A stretch of DNA of 64,000 nucleotides from Gordionus sp. m RMFG-2023. Lineage: Eukaryota > Nematomorpha > Gordioida > Chordodea > Parachordodidae. This document shows, one piece after another, positions 1-11,849 of this stretch. Numbering within the stretch: position 1 is the first letter of the stretch; every line of letters starts with the position of its first letter. The translations under genes were made by a program, and so were the position numbers. The notes beneath the pieces were generated by a model. It was not told where the DNA came from. It saw only the letters and a program-made list of their open reading frames with translations, and did not search any database. Where the stretch lies: the NCBI RefSeq assembly GCF_954871325.1, contig NC_088775.1:56769561-56833560 (forward strand), written 5' to 3'.

Positions 1-964
1 CCCCCTCATATTTTTTTAAAATTTTTACTAGGCTTTCATTTATTATACCCAAGACGCTCGATTAGAATTGGGAATATTCTTATATAACTTCTAGCGGTAC
101 GTTGAGGTAGCCCAGGAAGCCAGCAGGGCTTTACGAAAGGACCTGCCTGTTACGATTTTTACTTCCTCTGAAACCATGAATTGAGTTTGGAACTTTAGTC
201 GCGGGCCATCCAGTATATTGCCATGACTAGCTTTCGTACTCACTCTTTGATGGCATCACAAATAACTATCTGCCTTTTCACGCATTATTTTGACGATTTT
301 GCGAATATGCTTGAGCTCATGTCTATCACGGCCATTGGCCTTACACGTGCGCTCTTTGAGATTGGACTGTTGGCCTTTCCATAATTTTTGGAGCATCAAC
401 TTATTATTCGCGGGTGATAGGGGGGAAGATAAGCGTGGAAGGGTTAGCTAATCGTGCTCTGGGTGTAGAGGCGCTGCCTCTTCCTATGCTGAATGCCATC
501 TTTCATTATATCAATTGGTGTCGGAAGGTGAAAGATGCTGGGCGCGGGTTTGTGGTTCTGATAGAGGTCCTGGATGCGCTCGAGGCCAAGGCCTGGCACT
601 GTCTGAGGCGGCAGCTCCGGTGTGGTGGTATTGCTTAGTTAGGTAGTGGTAGTAACGGTGGTGGCGGCACCGGTGTTGCGGTTATGACATTAATTCTTAA
701 GGTCAACTTGGCAATCGCCGCCATCATGTTGGCCATATGATCTGCTATAGGTGGTGGAAGATTTTCAATAATGGTTTCTTCCACTGACAGGCCTGCGCCC
801 GAGTTGACGGGAGTTAGAAGGTTTTGTAGTGGTGGAGCGAAGAGGTTCTTTCGAGTATGTGATTTAACCATTATGTGGATTGCGTAGGAAGGAAGCAAAA
901 TTTTAGAGTTAGTAAAATAAATTCTCACAATAAAATGGCACCTGAATAAAATAGTAGACAACAA
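1..964 (-). other. Unidentified GC-richer coding remnant
   Basis: This block is clearly richer in G and C than the rest of the window and reads as protein on the minus strand. It includes a proline-rich stretch (TATPVPPPPLLPLPN) followed by segments such as PQTVPGLGLERIQDLYQNHK and, nearer base 1, a basic helix-like stretch (RHELKHIRKIVKIMREKADS). The codon usage and composition differ from every neighbour, which suggests recent arrival or foreign origin. I do not recognise the family; a retroelement or virus-like protein is possible. It is broken and is treated as a fossil. It continues beyond the left edge of the window. Confidence 0.35.
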
Positions 965-2093
965 CGATTCTTTTAAATATTAAATATGTGATAGCTTTTG
1001 ACTTATATACCTATTGATTAATATCAAATATTTATTATGAATATTTGTAGTAGACATTAGTTTGCTGCCCTAAGCCTGACCTCGGCCCAACTTGAAATTC
1101 GCAAAATTTATTTATTAATCCTCATCTATATAAATATAATTTGAGAGAAAAAATAGGCTGAATGATTTTATGATCATTTCCGGGAATATTTATATAGCAT
1201 TATGTTACTTTAAAGGCCTACCATTAAGCTATATAAAAAAGATATCTAATATAAAGAGCGTGTATTTTACCCCAAATGATGCCTCATTTTTCGACATTTA
1301 GAGGCCTATATCTCAGCTACTGTTTGGAATTGGAGGCTAAAAAATTTTATCAAAATCTGAGGGAGTCGCGTTGAAAATCGTGTTTTCTTTGTTGATTTCT
1401 CATGAAATTCACCATATATTATTTTTATTGTATTCATCAAATATATTAAGATTATTCTTTAAATAATTATACAATAAAATTAAAGGAGCGGGGGAGCACC
1501 GCTTTTCCGGGAGCACCGCTTTTTCGTTCCATCCCAAAAAAGAGCCAGCTCCTACTTTGTGAAAAATAGAGGAGCTTAATGTTTTTAAAATGTAGTTCTT
1601 AGAGCGGTGCTCTTTAACAACACTGGATATCAGTATTTATTTTTTCAAATATATACTAGTCAAGAGTTATAAATACGAAGTACGAGACCCTACCAGTATA
1701 TATTTATATACGAGATAAGGCCTGACGTTGGCTAGGGTTATCTCCATAAGTAATATATGTTAAACTAACAATTTTTTTAATATCTCCATCTGTTTCATTT
1801 TACCAAAACAGATATGGATATGGTTAGACTTATATTTTTTAGCCTTTATATACAAGTTATTATTGATAATATATTCAAGATTCTTTACTAACTGCTCAAT
1901 TCGAGAAAATTTTTTTAATATAAATTTTTTTTAGTATAACATTCTTAGACACTAATATTTTTTTACAAATTAATCCCTCCGGTATCGTATTTATTGATTC
2001 TTATAATCAAATATTTAATCAGCTGCTTTTACATTATAAAATATTCGTCTATCAACAATTTATAATTATATCTTTTTATATTATCATCACAAA
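965..2093. other. AT-rich stretch without a recognised gene
   Basis: I see no gene here. It contains AT-rich DNA, one MITE-like scrap (1485-1624), and otherwise nothing I can name. If the host gene reads rightward, this is probably upstream intron. Confidence 0.4.
1485..1624. repeat. MITE remnant with GAGCACCGC ends
   Basis: GGGAGCACCGCTTTT occurs near 1492 and again near 1510, and the inverse AGAGCGGTGCTCTTTAACAAC appears at about 1600-1620, ending in CAACACTG at 1624. The reversed end, CAGTGTTGTTAAAGAGC, has the CAGTGTTGTTAA start common to hAT-type MITEs. The left terminus is not clear, so this is probably truncated. Confidence 0.4.
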
Positions 2094-2094
2094 G

Positions 2095-2274
2095 TAAAAT
2101 TTAAGATATTATATTTACCAAAAAATTAGTTCGTTCAAAGACGGGGGTGGTATCCTTGATAATGTATTTAAACCCTTTCGCAAAGTTAGTTCTAACATAA
2201 ATTGGAATTCAAAACCTTCGGAAGATGTAGAAAAAAATGATAATGACGCTGATTTGGAAAATACTATGCTTAAG
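2095..2274 (+). CDS. RABEP1: Rabaptin-like gene, internal exon (upstream part)
   Basis: An open frame runs from about 2095 to the junction AAG|GTATAA at 2274/2275, a good splice donor in phase 0. It ends ADLENTMLK and lacks a start codon, as expected of an internal exon; the true 5' edge lies between 2095 and about 2141. From memory, vertebrate rabaptin-5 reads NLENEMKK immediately before the conserved AEKLRSVVMPMEKEIA stretch, and the latter is matched by the exon at 46550. Rabaptins are coiled-coil effectors that bind GTP-loaded Rab5 and Rabex-5 on early endosomes. The front of this exon (DGGGILDNVFKPFRKV) is not recognised. The assignment rests on the LEN-M-K motif, reading phase and position, so it is probable rather than certain. 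Confidence 0.5.
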
Positions 2275-2304
2275 GTATAAATTTATTTATATATTACACC
2301 TAGT

Positions 2305-4250
2305 CAGAGTTGGGCAGATCCTCCGGAAAAAGTCTAGATACAGATTCTTTATAAAAAATGTATCTTAAATACAGATGCAAATATCTTATTTAAAATATCA
2401 AAATATGCAAGATAGAAGATATTTGTATCTTTTACTAAATGAGAGTATCATAAATACACGATATTTTTTATAAAATTATCATTACATTACCAATTAAAAC
2501 TAGTTAAATTTACATACATTTTTTATTATTTATTGATGAAGAACATAACCTATACATATAATATAAATACTTACAATAATTAATAAAATATTTAATGCCA
2601 TTTTTATTATACTAATCAGGCATTTTAATATTAGTTTTAGCACACTCATAGAATAGACAGGGAAGGAGACTAGGATTTTTAATAGGAGTTGAAATATTAA
2701 TTTAGAGTATTTAAAATTTATTAAATCAAAGTATCAATTTCTCGAATAATTTATCATTAATCATTAGCCGTTTTGGAGTATTTAACAATGTGCCAGAACT
2801 GAATAATCTTTCAACTTGAGCAGATGAAGGTATTGCAGTAATATATTAAAAAGGTTCCTTAATGAAAGGATAATAATTAAACATTTCTAAAGTAGTTCGA
2901 CCGTTTTTAAGATAATTTATAAAACCTTCAGCTCAATGTTACTTGTATTATTTAACTCATTAACATTTGCTTCACTAAAAAAAATAATCATCATTTTCTT
3001 TATTAGATGTTTATTCTATTGGTGTTTAATTTGAGCTTGATTATATACTACATTTAGGACTTCTTTAATTATATATTTAAAAAAATTTTTTTTTTATCAT
3101 CTGACTTAATCCACAAGTTCTTAAAATATAGGTTTGATAATGATGCCAAAAAAGGCTCAATATATTCATCATTGGAAAAAAATTTCCCAAATCTTTTACC
3201 CATACCATCTTGGACAGCTTTTATTGAAAACTCAAATTTTTAAGTTTACCTAAGTCCTATTTAACCAGAAATAGTATGGGCACTATTCTCCATAAAATAT
3301 ACTACTCTCTATAGTTTGTCTAATGCAATTGCTACAGGGCTCACTTCATCCACTTCTAAAATAGGACAATCAATTGTTTTAAATAATAAATTTAAATGTG
3401 ATTTATATTTTAGCAGCGAAGTAATATTTTCATATAAGCTATTCCGCCTGGTTATGTATTTCACTTATATTTTATGATTTGGGCCTTCCACATGCATTCT
3501 ATAATTTTTTACATTTTCCCATTACTCTATAGTAAATTGAATCTTTCCAAAATTTCTTGAGTTTGATATTGCAGAAAGATTATCTTTGGTGGCAATCAAT
3601 GATTAAATGTGCCAGGCACACGTGATGTGCCTGGGGATTTTTTTATTTCATCTAAAAATAAACATTTAAAAAATTCTCATTAAATTATAATAGGCTATCA
3701 TACAAAATAATTGTCAATAGCATTTAATTTTGCACCATATTCAGTAAATGACCAAAATTGGAGGCATTATTCGTAATAATAGCAATTAGTTTATCAAAAA
3801 TCCTATGCTCTGACTTCTCTTAATAACCGCAATTTTATCAAATGAATGTGCTCCAGGCATTCTTCTTTTTATGATATTTTATATTCAAACTTTCACGCTG
3901 CCATATTATAAATTTATTGAGAACTAGTTAATAATTAAAAGCTTAAATATATTTTTATTCCTTTTTTTATATACAAAATGAAAATAATATTAAAAATATA
4001 AAAGAAATGGAAAGTAAAAAAAATAGTATAAAATTGAAACAAGTAAATTATAAATGAATACATAAATGTTGAAAATTCTCGAAAGTTTGGGTTGTCGTTG
4101 TTTGTTCATCATCAATCTCAAATTGTTTTTCATCATAATATTCTTGGTTCAGCTTCATCTTGTAGTTTTCTTTCTCATCATCATATTTTGTAGATGAATT
4201 TTATTTCTCAAATGTAAAATATAATGTAAATATAAATAAATATTGCGCTA
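2305..4250 (-). pseudogene. hAT transposase remnant (BED/ZBED type) with one terminus
   Basis: Minus-strand translation, in several frames, gives successive hAT transposase blocks. Near 3600 it reads NPQAHHVCLAHLIID and near 3420 NSLYENITSLLKYKSHLN. Near 3380-3340 LLFKTIDCPILEVDEVSPVA is followed by AIALDKL. The C-terminal dimerisation block near 2800-2720 reads AIPSSAQVERLFSSG and TPKRLMINDKLFEKLILF. Several stops and shifts break it. A terminus with the common hAT start CAGAGTTGGGCAG lies at 2305, next to sequence cacctagt; I could not find the matching opposite end. It sits about 30 bases inside the intron of the rabaptin-like gene. Confidence 0.8.
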
Positions 4251-4259
4251 TGGATCTGC

Positions 4260-4900
4260 TATGTCTGCAAATTATTTAAAAACTTACGATAATAGCTTGC
4301 CATGCCTAAAATGTATAGTTCTTAAGTTTTTGGTCTAGAATGTTAGTAATAGTTTTTATTATGTCTCTATTAGGATGTATACCTTAAAATCAATGACATA
4401 ACCCAAGAATTGAATTTCTTATTTTTAAAAATATACTTTTGGCAAGTATTAGACCATACTTCGTAATTCTGTCGAAGACTTTTTTAATATTGTTTAAATG
4501 TGTCTCATCATTATCTCCAGTTATAAAAGTCATCAATCTAAAATATGACATCTTTCATGTCACCAAAATTTTGATCCATAGCTTGCTGATTATAGCTGAA
4601 GCAGATTTTAAATAAAATGGTTTTTTAAAACTCAATTTTAATAAATTTCTTCCCTTTTGGTAATTTAGAAATTCGTTAATACTTGGTATAGGATATTTGA
4701 AATCTTATAAAGCAGGATTATAGAATTTTTAAAGTCGGCGCAAAGTCTGAGTGAGCTATCACTTTTATATACTCCAGCTTTCGTTTTATATAAGCTTTAT
4801 TATTTTATCATTAATCCATTTCTGTAACCTTTTTTATTTATATCAATTCTCGAGTATGTAATCTTGGAGGTATAATTTTAGGCAAAGCATCTTGTTTTAA
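4260..4900 (-). other. Ty3/Gypsy-like LTR retrotransposon fossil (reverse transcriptase part)
   Basis: Minus-strand translation shows blocks typical of Ty3/Gypsy reverse transcriptase: a YPIPSINEFL stretch, then a FITGDNDETHLNNIKKVFDR-type region that in intact elements follows the catalytic aspartates, then LIDFKGI-like sequence. Only the polymerase part is recognisable, no LTRs are seen, and the element is broken in many places, so it is old. Confidence 0.55.
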
Positions 4901-6179
4901 AAATAGTAGAATGTAAGATCTCATCACAGGTTTATTCCTAAGCTTAAATTCGCAACGTATTATTATTTTTTTTTATTGCCACATCTATCAAATTCACAAT
5001 TTTTTTTAATTACCCAAAAACTTTAATTCATGTTCTTCCTTGAAGTGATTTTATCGTTGGACCATAAATGCTTCCAGTAGTTGAACCTTACTTTCTTAAT
5101 TTACATTAACTTAAACTGTACTTATTACCATTATTGTTCTTCCATTATATCCTGTTATTTTTGTATCCAATTTATTTAGCCTTTTAACTTTTGCTTTTTT
5201 TGTTACATTAATTGGTAATATGATGACCGCCAACGAGTGTTTACTGCTTTATGATTGGTGTGTTATTTATTTTTAACATGACTTTATAAGCATCATAGAC
5301 ATCACATAGGTTGTTCAACTAGGCTCAGAAGGTGTAAACCTTATACAACAAATGCACATATCAACTTGTTAATTTTATTTTGTGTAATTATTGGTTATAC
5401 ATTTTCTTTTTTTTATAAAAATATTTTAATGGCATTAAATGAAACTGATATGCGGGTTGAATCATATTTTTATGGTCGTGGAGTTTGCTGGTTTTCTTTG
5501 CTCTTTTAGATATTGATATTCTTTGCATAGGTCTAAATGGCACCTCTAACTCTTTTTAACAAAAATAATATACAAATATAATATAAATAATTCACCTTAT
5601 AGTGATGTTAATATTTCTAAAAAAATCGAACGAGTTCAAAATGTTGACAAAAATCGATTGCGTACACGTTCAACCTTCACATTCGAAATAAAAAAGGAAC
5701 GATTTCACGTTCATTTAAAACTATATGAATATATATTTTTTTTAAATTTTATTTTTGAAAAATTTAAATAAAACCATATATTTTTTAACAATATTAGCCA
5801 TTTTTAAAATTATTATTTTTAAGTATAAAAAATTATTTTTATTTATTAAAAAAAAAAAAAATTCTTATTAATTTATAATATATAAATACTTATATATATA
5901 TATATATAATGTAATTATTTATAAAATATATAAATATATAATACTTTAAATGTTCAACTATTGAAATATATAACCTTTGATAAATAAAAAAAATAGCGAA
6001 ATTTTAAATAATCACATTAAAAATAAATAAATTTTAAAATATATTAACTATTTTATATCTATGCATATAATATATAATATTTAATGATTTTTACTTTATA
6101 TCTATTATAATAATCATAATAATTTAATAAACCTATGAAAAACAACAATCTAAAATAAATTATTACCAGGATACTTATA
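4901..6179. other. AT-rich stretch, low complexity
   Basis: No gene recognised. Contains poly-A and TA-rich low-complexity DNA (about 5740-5960) and a small patch of GAACG/CGTTC motifs at 5625-5720 resembling one at 44900-45000. The 4901-5300 part may be further decayed Gypsy sequence. Confidence 0.4.
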
Positions 6180-6187
6180 GTTATATT

Positions 6188-7170
6188 TAGTGATGTTAAT
6201 CGAATTTAGTCGACTAACATACGACTAACTAATAGTTATAGTCAACAATTCGATTTAGCCGACTAACAGACCACTAACTAATAGTTATAGTCGAAAAATT
6301 CGACTAAAATCTTTAGCCACTAAATTAGTCGACTAAAGTGACCCTTTTAGTTGGCTTAATCGATTAATTTAGTTGACTAAATCAAATTTTTGATAACCGA
6401 ACCTGCATCACTGTATAATCGTTAATTAGTCTAGTTCTTCCGACTACTTTAGATTTCAGAGGAGATGAACAAAAATAAAGTGACAATTGTCATAATCGTT
6501 ATTTTTAATCTTTTTTGAAGCAACAGGGGAAAATTGTTGTAAACATGTTAATTTAAAATTTAAATGAGAATGTACCATAGAAAAGTGACAATTGTTATAA
6601 TCGTTATTTTTAATCTTTTTTTAATTTTTTTGAAGCAACAGGGTGAAATTATAAGTTGTAAACACGCTAAATTAAAATTTAAATGAAAATGTACCATAGA
6701 AAAGTGACAATTTTCATAATCGTTTGAATTTAGTTTTTAACCCACGCCCATCCATCTAATTAAGCGAGCTAGCTAAATCATATTAAAATGTGCAAGCATA
6801 CCGGTTAAAAATTTTAACTTCTATTTGTTATTTAAAATTTATGTTTCATAAAATTTTAACATTTTAATACTAAAGTACCAATAACTGTTTGGATGTTATC
6901 GTTGGGAGAAGTTAGTGAGATTAAAAAAAACTTGTTAGATTTGAGTTTCATGTAAGAATATAACATCGACGTGGATAAAAGTATGATTTTAGCCGTTTTC
7001 CCAAAAGCAAAGAAAATTCAATTATAAAATTTTAAAAGCAATGTTTGAAATAGGTAGCATCCACGTTAAGGTTAAATCACAACAGAAGGGTGGATGAGGT
7101 TGATAGTGAGGAGATCACACTTTTAATTACATTACAAAACATTAAAATTTTAAAGTAAGGAGATTGATTA
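6188..7170 (+). repeat. Left inverted arm of the nest
   Basis: Three zones are seen going inward: 6188-6400, rich in GTCGACTAA-type repeats; 6470-6720, two to three tandem units with GTGACAATTGTCATAATCG; and 6720-7170, single-copy sequence starting near CCACGCCCATCCATC. The inner zone reappears inverted at 24055-24480. Confidence 0.75.
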
Positions 7171-7690
7171 GTATTAGAAAGAATTCGGGCTTTATAGTTT
7201 ATTTTAAAATATATAGCATCAATACTTATTTAAAAAAAATATTAATGGTTTCACTTATTTATTTATTTAAAGATCTCACTTGAGGAAGAGGATATAATTA
7301 ACCGATATCCTACCTTTGTGGAAACGACAATAAAATGATTTGTAATACTATCAAAATTAGTTAGAAAAATATTGGCAATTCTATTACAGGAAGGTATTAA
7401 AAACAAATAGGAAACCCAGAAAATATGGATTCATTATTTTCCCATGATAAATAATAATTTTATATTATCATAAATATTTTGATCATAATTTAAATCGAAT
7501 ATTTTTTTTATGCTTTCTAAATTATGAAATTTTGTAGAGATGTTGCGTTGAAACTGAATTCTATGGGCATATTTAAATATTATAAGCATGGTTTTGTTTA
7601 AAAAGGCGGGGGCAAAACAAAAAGCCTATAAAAATTATTTATAATATCATTTCACATTCTTTCTTTCTCCATGATTGAATATCACTTATA
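7171..7690. other. AT-rich stretch between arm and nested element
   Basis: No gene seen. Probably core sequence of the outer element. Confidence 0.3.
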
Positions 7691-7979
7691 ACATTAACTA
7701 GTGTTGTTAATTAGTCGAGTTCTGTCGTAGTCATGCAACTAAAAACTTTAGCGACTAAATTAGTCTATTAGTCGACTAAAACGACTAATTTAGTTGACTA
7801 AAACGACTAATTTAGTTGACTAAAACGACTAATATAGTCGACTAAAACGACTAATTTAGTCGACTAAAAAACGACTAATATAGTCGACTAAAACAACTAA
7901 TTTATAATTTAGTCGACTAAGTTGATCTATTTAGTCAGCATATAGGTAAAAATATATATTGTAAACATATTAAGTTAAA

Positions 7980-8755
7980 ATTTATGTGAAGATTTACCAT
8001 AGAAAAATAACAATTGTCATAATCGTTATTTTTGAACTTTTTTGAATATTTTCAAAGCAAATAGGTAAAAATATATATTCTATAAAGATGTTAAAATAAA
8101 ATTTCGGTGAAGATTTACCATAGAAAAGTGACAATTGTCATAATCATTATTTTTTAACTTTTTTGAATTTTTTTAAAGTAAATAGGTAAAAATATATATT
8201 GTAAAGATGTTAAAATAAAATTTCAGTGAAGATGTACCATAGAAAAGTGACAATTGTCATAATCGTTATTTTTCAACTTTTTTGAATTTTTTCAAAGCAA
8301 ATAGGTAAAAATATATATTGTAAACATGTTAAGTTAAAATTTTAGTGAAGATACCACAGAAAAGTCACAATTGTCATAATCGTTATTTTTGAACTTTTTT
8401 GAATTTTTTTAAAGTAAATAGGTAAGAATATATATTGTAAAGATTTTAAAATAAAATTTCAGTGAAGGTGTACCATAGAAAAGTGACAATTGTTATAATC
8501 GTTATTTTTTAACTTTTTTAAAGTAAATATGTAAAAAATTATATATTGTAAAGATGTTAAAATAAAATTTAAGTGAAGATTTACCATAGAAGAGTGACAA
8601 TTGTCATAATCGTTATTTTTTAACATTTTTGAATTTTTTTAAAACAAATAGCTAAAAATATGTATTGTAAAGATGTTAAAATAAAATTTCAGTGAAGATA
8701 TACCATAGAAAAATGACAATTTTCATAATATTTATTTTTCAACATTTTTGCCTAC
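7980..8755 (+). repeat. ~119-bp tandem array, left arm
   Basis: The core CAATTG of the palindrome TGACAATTGTCA (or close variants) lies at about 8011, 8132, 8251, 8368, 8487, 8598 and 8717, giving steps of 111-121 bases. Each unit also has TACCATAGAAAAGTGAC and TAAAAATATATATTGTAAA. Confidence 0.95.
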
Positions 8756-8918
8756 GCCCGTTTTTACTAACTGCCATAATTGACGTGTGTGGTTTAGCAA
8801 ACCTCGCTAGCTCTAAATTGACAAATCATGATTGAAATAATATTTAGATTTCATAAACACTCATAAAACTTATTCAAATTATAGAAGAGTTTATAAACTT
8901 TTCAATAAAATTTAAAAT

Positions 8919-9250
8919 ATATAAATTATTATATATTTTATTAAAAATTAAAATTCTGTCATGTAAAAATCTTTTGAAAATTTCACAAAATTTTATTTCT
9001 AAATAAAATTTTTAGCAATCATTTATTAATGAAAACCATATTAGGATAAAATTTTAACCTTCTGGTTTATTTAATTTTAAAATGATATAAATTATTATAT
9101 ATTTTATTAAAAATTAAAATTCTGTCATGTAAAAATCTTTTGAAAATTTCACAAAATTTTATTTCTAAATAAAATTTTTAGCAATCATTTATTAATGAAA
9201 ACCATATTAGGATAAAATTTTAACCTTCTGGTTTATTTAATTTTAAAATG
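8919..9250. repeat. 166-bp tandem duplication
   Basis: ATAAATTATTATATATTTTA starts at 8921 and again at 9087, and the two copies appear identical throughout (both contain TTCTGTCATGTAAAAATC and ACCTTCTGGTTTATTTAA). The near-identity implies a recent duplication. Confidence 0.95.
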
Positions 9251-9410
9251 AGATCAAGCCCCGGGGATTACCTAACCCTAGTCTCACCTATACTATTTTA
9301 TAATTATGTAATTTAACTTCTAATATTTTGCAATTATATTGATTTCAATATAATTGCTATAAGAAGGTTATAATATTGTATAACAATATATTCAAATAAA
9401 AGCTTATAAT

Positions 9411-9755
9411 TAGTGATCTGCTTCGGGCCTAATTTTTCATCGGCCCGGCCCGAAATATTTTTAAAAAAGTTTACCCCGGAAGGAACGAAATTTTTTTTAA
9501 AAAAATTTACCGACCCCGCTCGAATTAATTTAAATACAGAAATTGATTTATATAATTTCTCTAATTAAACGATATTTATTATATGGTATCTATATTTATA
9601 TTTTACATAAAAAATTAAACATAAAATTGATAAATTTATATAAAAAATTTTTTAAGGCCCACCCTACCCGGCCCGAATTTTCTTAAAACATATTCGGCCC
9701 CACCCAACCCAAATCCAATTTTTTTTTAAAAAATCCCGGCAGGACCTTGCAAATA
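9411..9755. mobile_element. hAT MITE of the TAGTGATCTGC / GGCCCGG family
   Basis: Begins TAGTGATCTGCTTCGGGCC at 9411 and carries CGGCCCGGCCCG motifs facing ACCCGGCCCG motifs near 9670. It matches the MITE at 51909-52264 in end sequence and layout. The right end (near GGACCTTGCAAATAATACC) is degraded and no clean duplication is visible. Confidence 0.6.
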
Positions 9756-9759
9756 ATAC

Positions 9760-10170
9760 CTTTAATGGTCTCTGATTTAAATCATGATATAAAATTTTAC
9801 AATTACGATACTATTCTTAAAATTAATCTTTAAATTACGTGATATGTGAAATATAGCGCATATGCCCTCTAACCATTGAGTAAACAACAGAGCTACGCTA
9901 GGTATTCCTCACTTCCATCTAATTGGAAAAACGAAATTAATTTGGGTACGATAGTAAAAAATGTGAGGAGCCCTCTACACGTTTGTGGGCAAGCCTCACG
10001 TACTTGTACGCACTTAGTCGTCCATAGGCTCCAAGAGAAAGAGCGGGGCAGAGATAAAGAGCCTATGCCCAAGAACTGCTGCGTAAGTTAATTACTTTAA
10101 GGGTGGGTTGTGGCTGATTTTAAGTTTAAAAAAATTTTGTTATTTAAAATATAAAGTACATACCAATTTA
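9760..10170. other. Stretch with an unrecognised short open frame
   Basis: A 71-codon frame (9876-10091, plus strand; starts MSKQQSYARYSSLPS) lies in locally GC-richer DNA that also holds an inverted ATAGGCTC...GAGCCTAT pair. I recognise no family and doubt that it is a gene. Confidence 0.2.
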
Positions 10171-10172
10171 TT

Positions 10173-10550
10173 TCAGATATCTATCCTTAATACGGAAAAG
10201 TTTTTGATAGAGTTTTTGCAATTATTTAGTTTGATGAATTGCTTCATGTTTAAGTTAAGTTCCATAACATCTTTTATTGTTTTATAGTACCATAGAAATT
10301 TATATTTAGTGTATTCTTTTTTTTTTATAAGTATATAGCCATTTAATTGCATCATGAACTAGATTATGTTCTGAGTTCCTTATGATGTGGGCGAGGAATT
10401 GAATGCGCTGTTTTTTTAAGGTAATGTTTATTGGGGTGTGTTTTGATACCTTCCAATAGATTATTGTTGGATATTACTCTCGGGTAGAAGATTCCGTTAA
10501 TGATTCGGAGGCAGTTATTTATGAATGATTGTAATTTTCTGTTCTTATTT
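10173..10550 (-). pseudogene. LINE reverse transcriptase, C-terminal remnant
   Basis: Minus-strand translation reads LQSFINNCLRIINGIFYP and RVISNNNLLE, then in another frame RIQFLAHIIRNSEHNLVHDA. These correspond to the C-terminal end of LINE-type reverse transcriptases, where an 'F-N-CLR-I--I-WP--ISN--L' block precedes a 'GH--R' block. The stretch downstream to 10173 (KKKEYTKYKFLWYYKTIKDV) fits the basic tail. Only the last part of the protein remains, and at least one frame change separates the two blocks. It is a typical 5'-truncated LINE copy; the clade (CR1-, RTE- or craniate-type) cannot be settled. Confidence 0.55.
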
Positions 10551-10984
10551 AATATCTTTTCTTAAATTAAAATAAAAATACACCCTACCCTACCCCCGCC
10601 TTGGTAAAAAAAAAATTATTTAAAAAACAATGAATTTTATATCCAAAAAAATAAAATTATTCCCCTCCCTTTTGGTGCCAGCTACACGATAATTATAAGA
10701 ATAAAAATATTTTAAGTTATTTATTTTTTTATCTTGGAGAAAAATTATTATAAAAAATATAAACAATTAAATTAATATTAAAAAAATAAAAATTATACAA
10801 AAATAACAAAATAAATAAAATATAATATTATCCCGATAAAAAGTTTCGAAAATGACTTGTGAAATCTTTATTTAATGTATATTTTATTTACATAATAAAA
10901 GATCAAAAAATATTTATTTTTCTATTTGTATTGTACATAATATAACGAAAATATATATCTATATTATATAATAATCTAGTGTAA

Positions 10985-11830
10985 TAATTTATTAAATTAA
11001 TTGTTCAAAGGAATAGATGGGATTCCATCTTCGATTCGTATCGTATGTGAATAGAAGGCTGTGAAATGGAAATTAGTGAAATTAATTAAAAGGCTAGTAA
11101 TTGCCTCAATTATATGAATTCTGTTATTGGGTTTGGGATATATAGAACGATACTGATTTTTCAAAACACCAAAAAAATTCTCAAGGGGTTTAATTCAGGG
11201 GAATAGGGTGATATACTATATTTTGATAGTTATCTGTTATTATATGAGCTCGGTAAATGGGAGAATTATCCATTATTATTAGCAAATTCAACGATAAAAT
11301 GGATGATAATTCATCCAGGTAAGTTTTGAATTTTATTGATGTAGATGCTCTGTCTATAATCATGTATTTTTTGAAACCATTAATTCCTATGGTGCATAAA
11401 ACCGATACGTTTTTCCCCTTTGAAGGAGGGAGTTTGACGGATGGCCTCTTACCCAGAGGTGCCCATCCATAGTGGGAAATGAGGTGGGAATTGAAGCCTG
11501 TTTCATCTAAATAGAATATATTTTGAAATGGCACTTTCATCATATTTAAGCAATATTATTTACGAATATTTATAACATCTGGGGAATTTCGTTTATCGGG
11601 TTCTTTTCCAACCCTTTTCCTGCTCCATCCCATTGATTTAAGGCATCTAGATATTCCCGAATCACTCATTTTGAGCTGAGGTGGTAAATTTTCTACTATT
11701 TATCGTCAATCCATTATTATGTTCTAGTATCTGTATAATTTTAGATTTTAATTCTGAATTATCCTTTTTGTTCCCCTTTCTTTGATGGATTATGTAATCG
11801 GCCAAGGGGGCACCGTAGTATTCGGAGAAT
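10985..11830 (-). pseudogene. IS630/Tc1-mariner-type DDE transposase remnant
   Basis: Read on the minus strand, a helix-turn-helix part appears near 11680 (MSDSGISRCLKSMGWSRKR), followed by the catalytic domain. The first aspartate is in IFYLDETGFNSH, followed by HYGWAPLGKRPSVKLPPSKG. The second aspartate is in LLIIMDNSPIY. The acidic third position is in SPELNPLENFFGVLKNQ, reached only after a frameshift near 11200. The second D and the E are about 31-34 residues apart, as in this superfamily. The open part 11543-11190 encodes 117 residues. The enzyme would cut and paste DNA at TA sites, but I found no convincing terminal repeats. It lies in the middle of the foldback element and is most simply an insertion there. 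Confidence 0.8.
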
Positions 11831-11849
11831 GGTACATCTTCTCTGAAAT

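Noticed and set aside
9770-9915. tRNA gene on the minus strand (CTCAATGGTTAGAGGGC resembles a box A).
   Set aside because: No proper box B at tRNA spacing and no cloverleaf.
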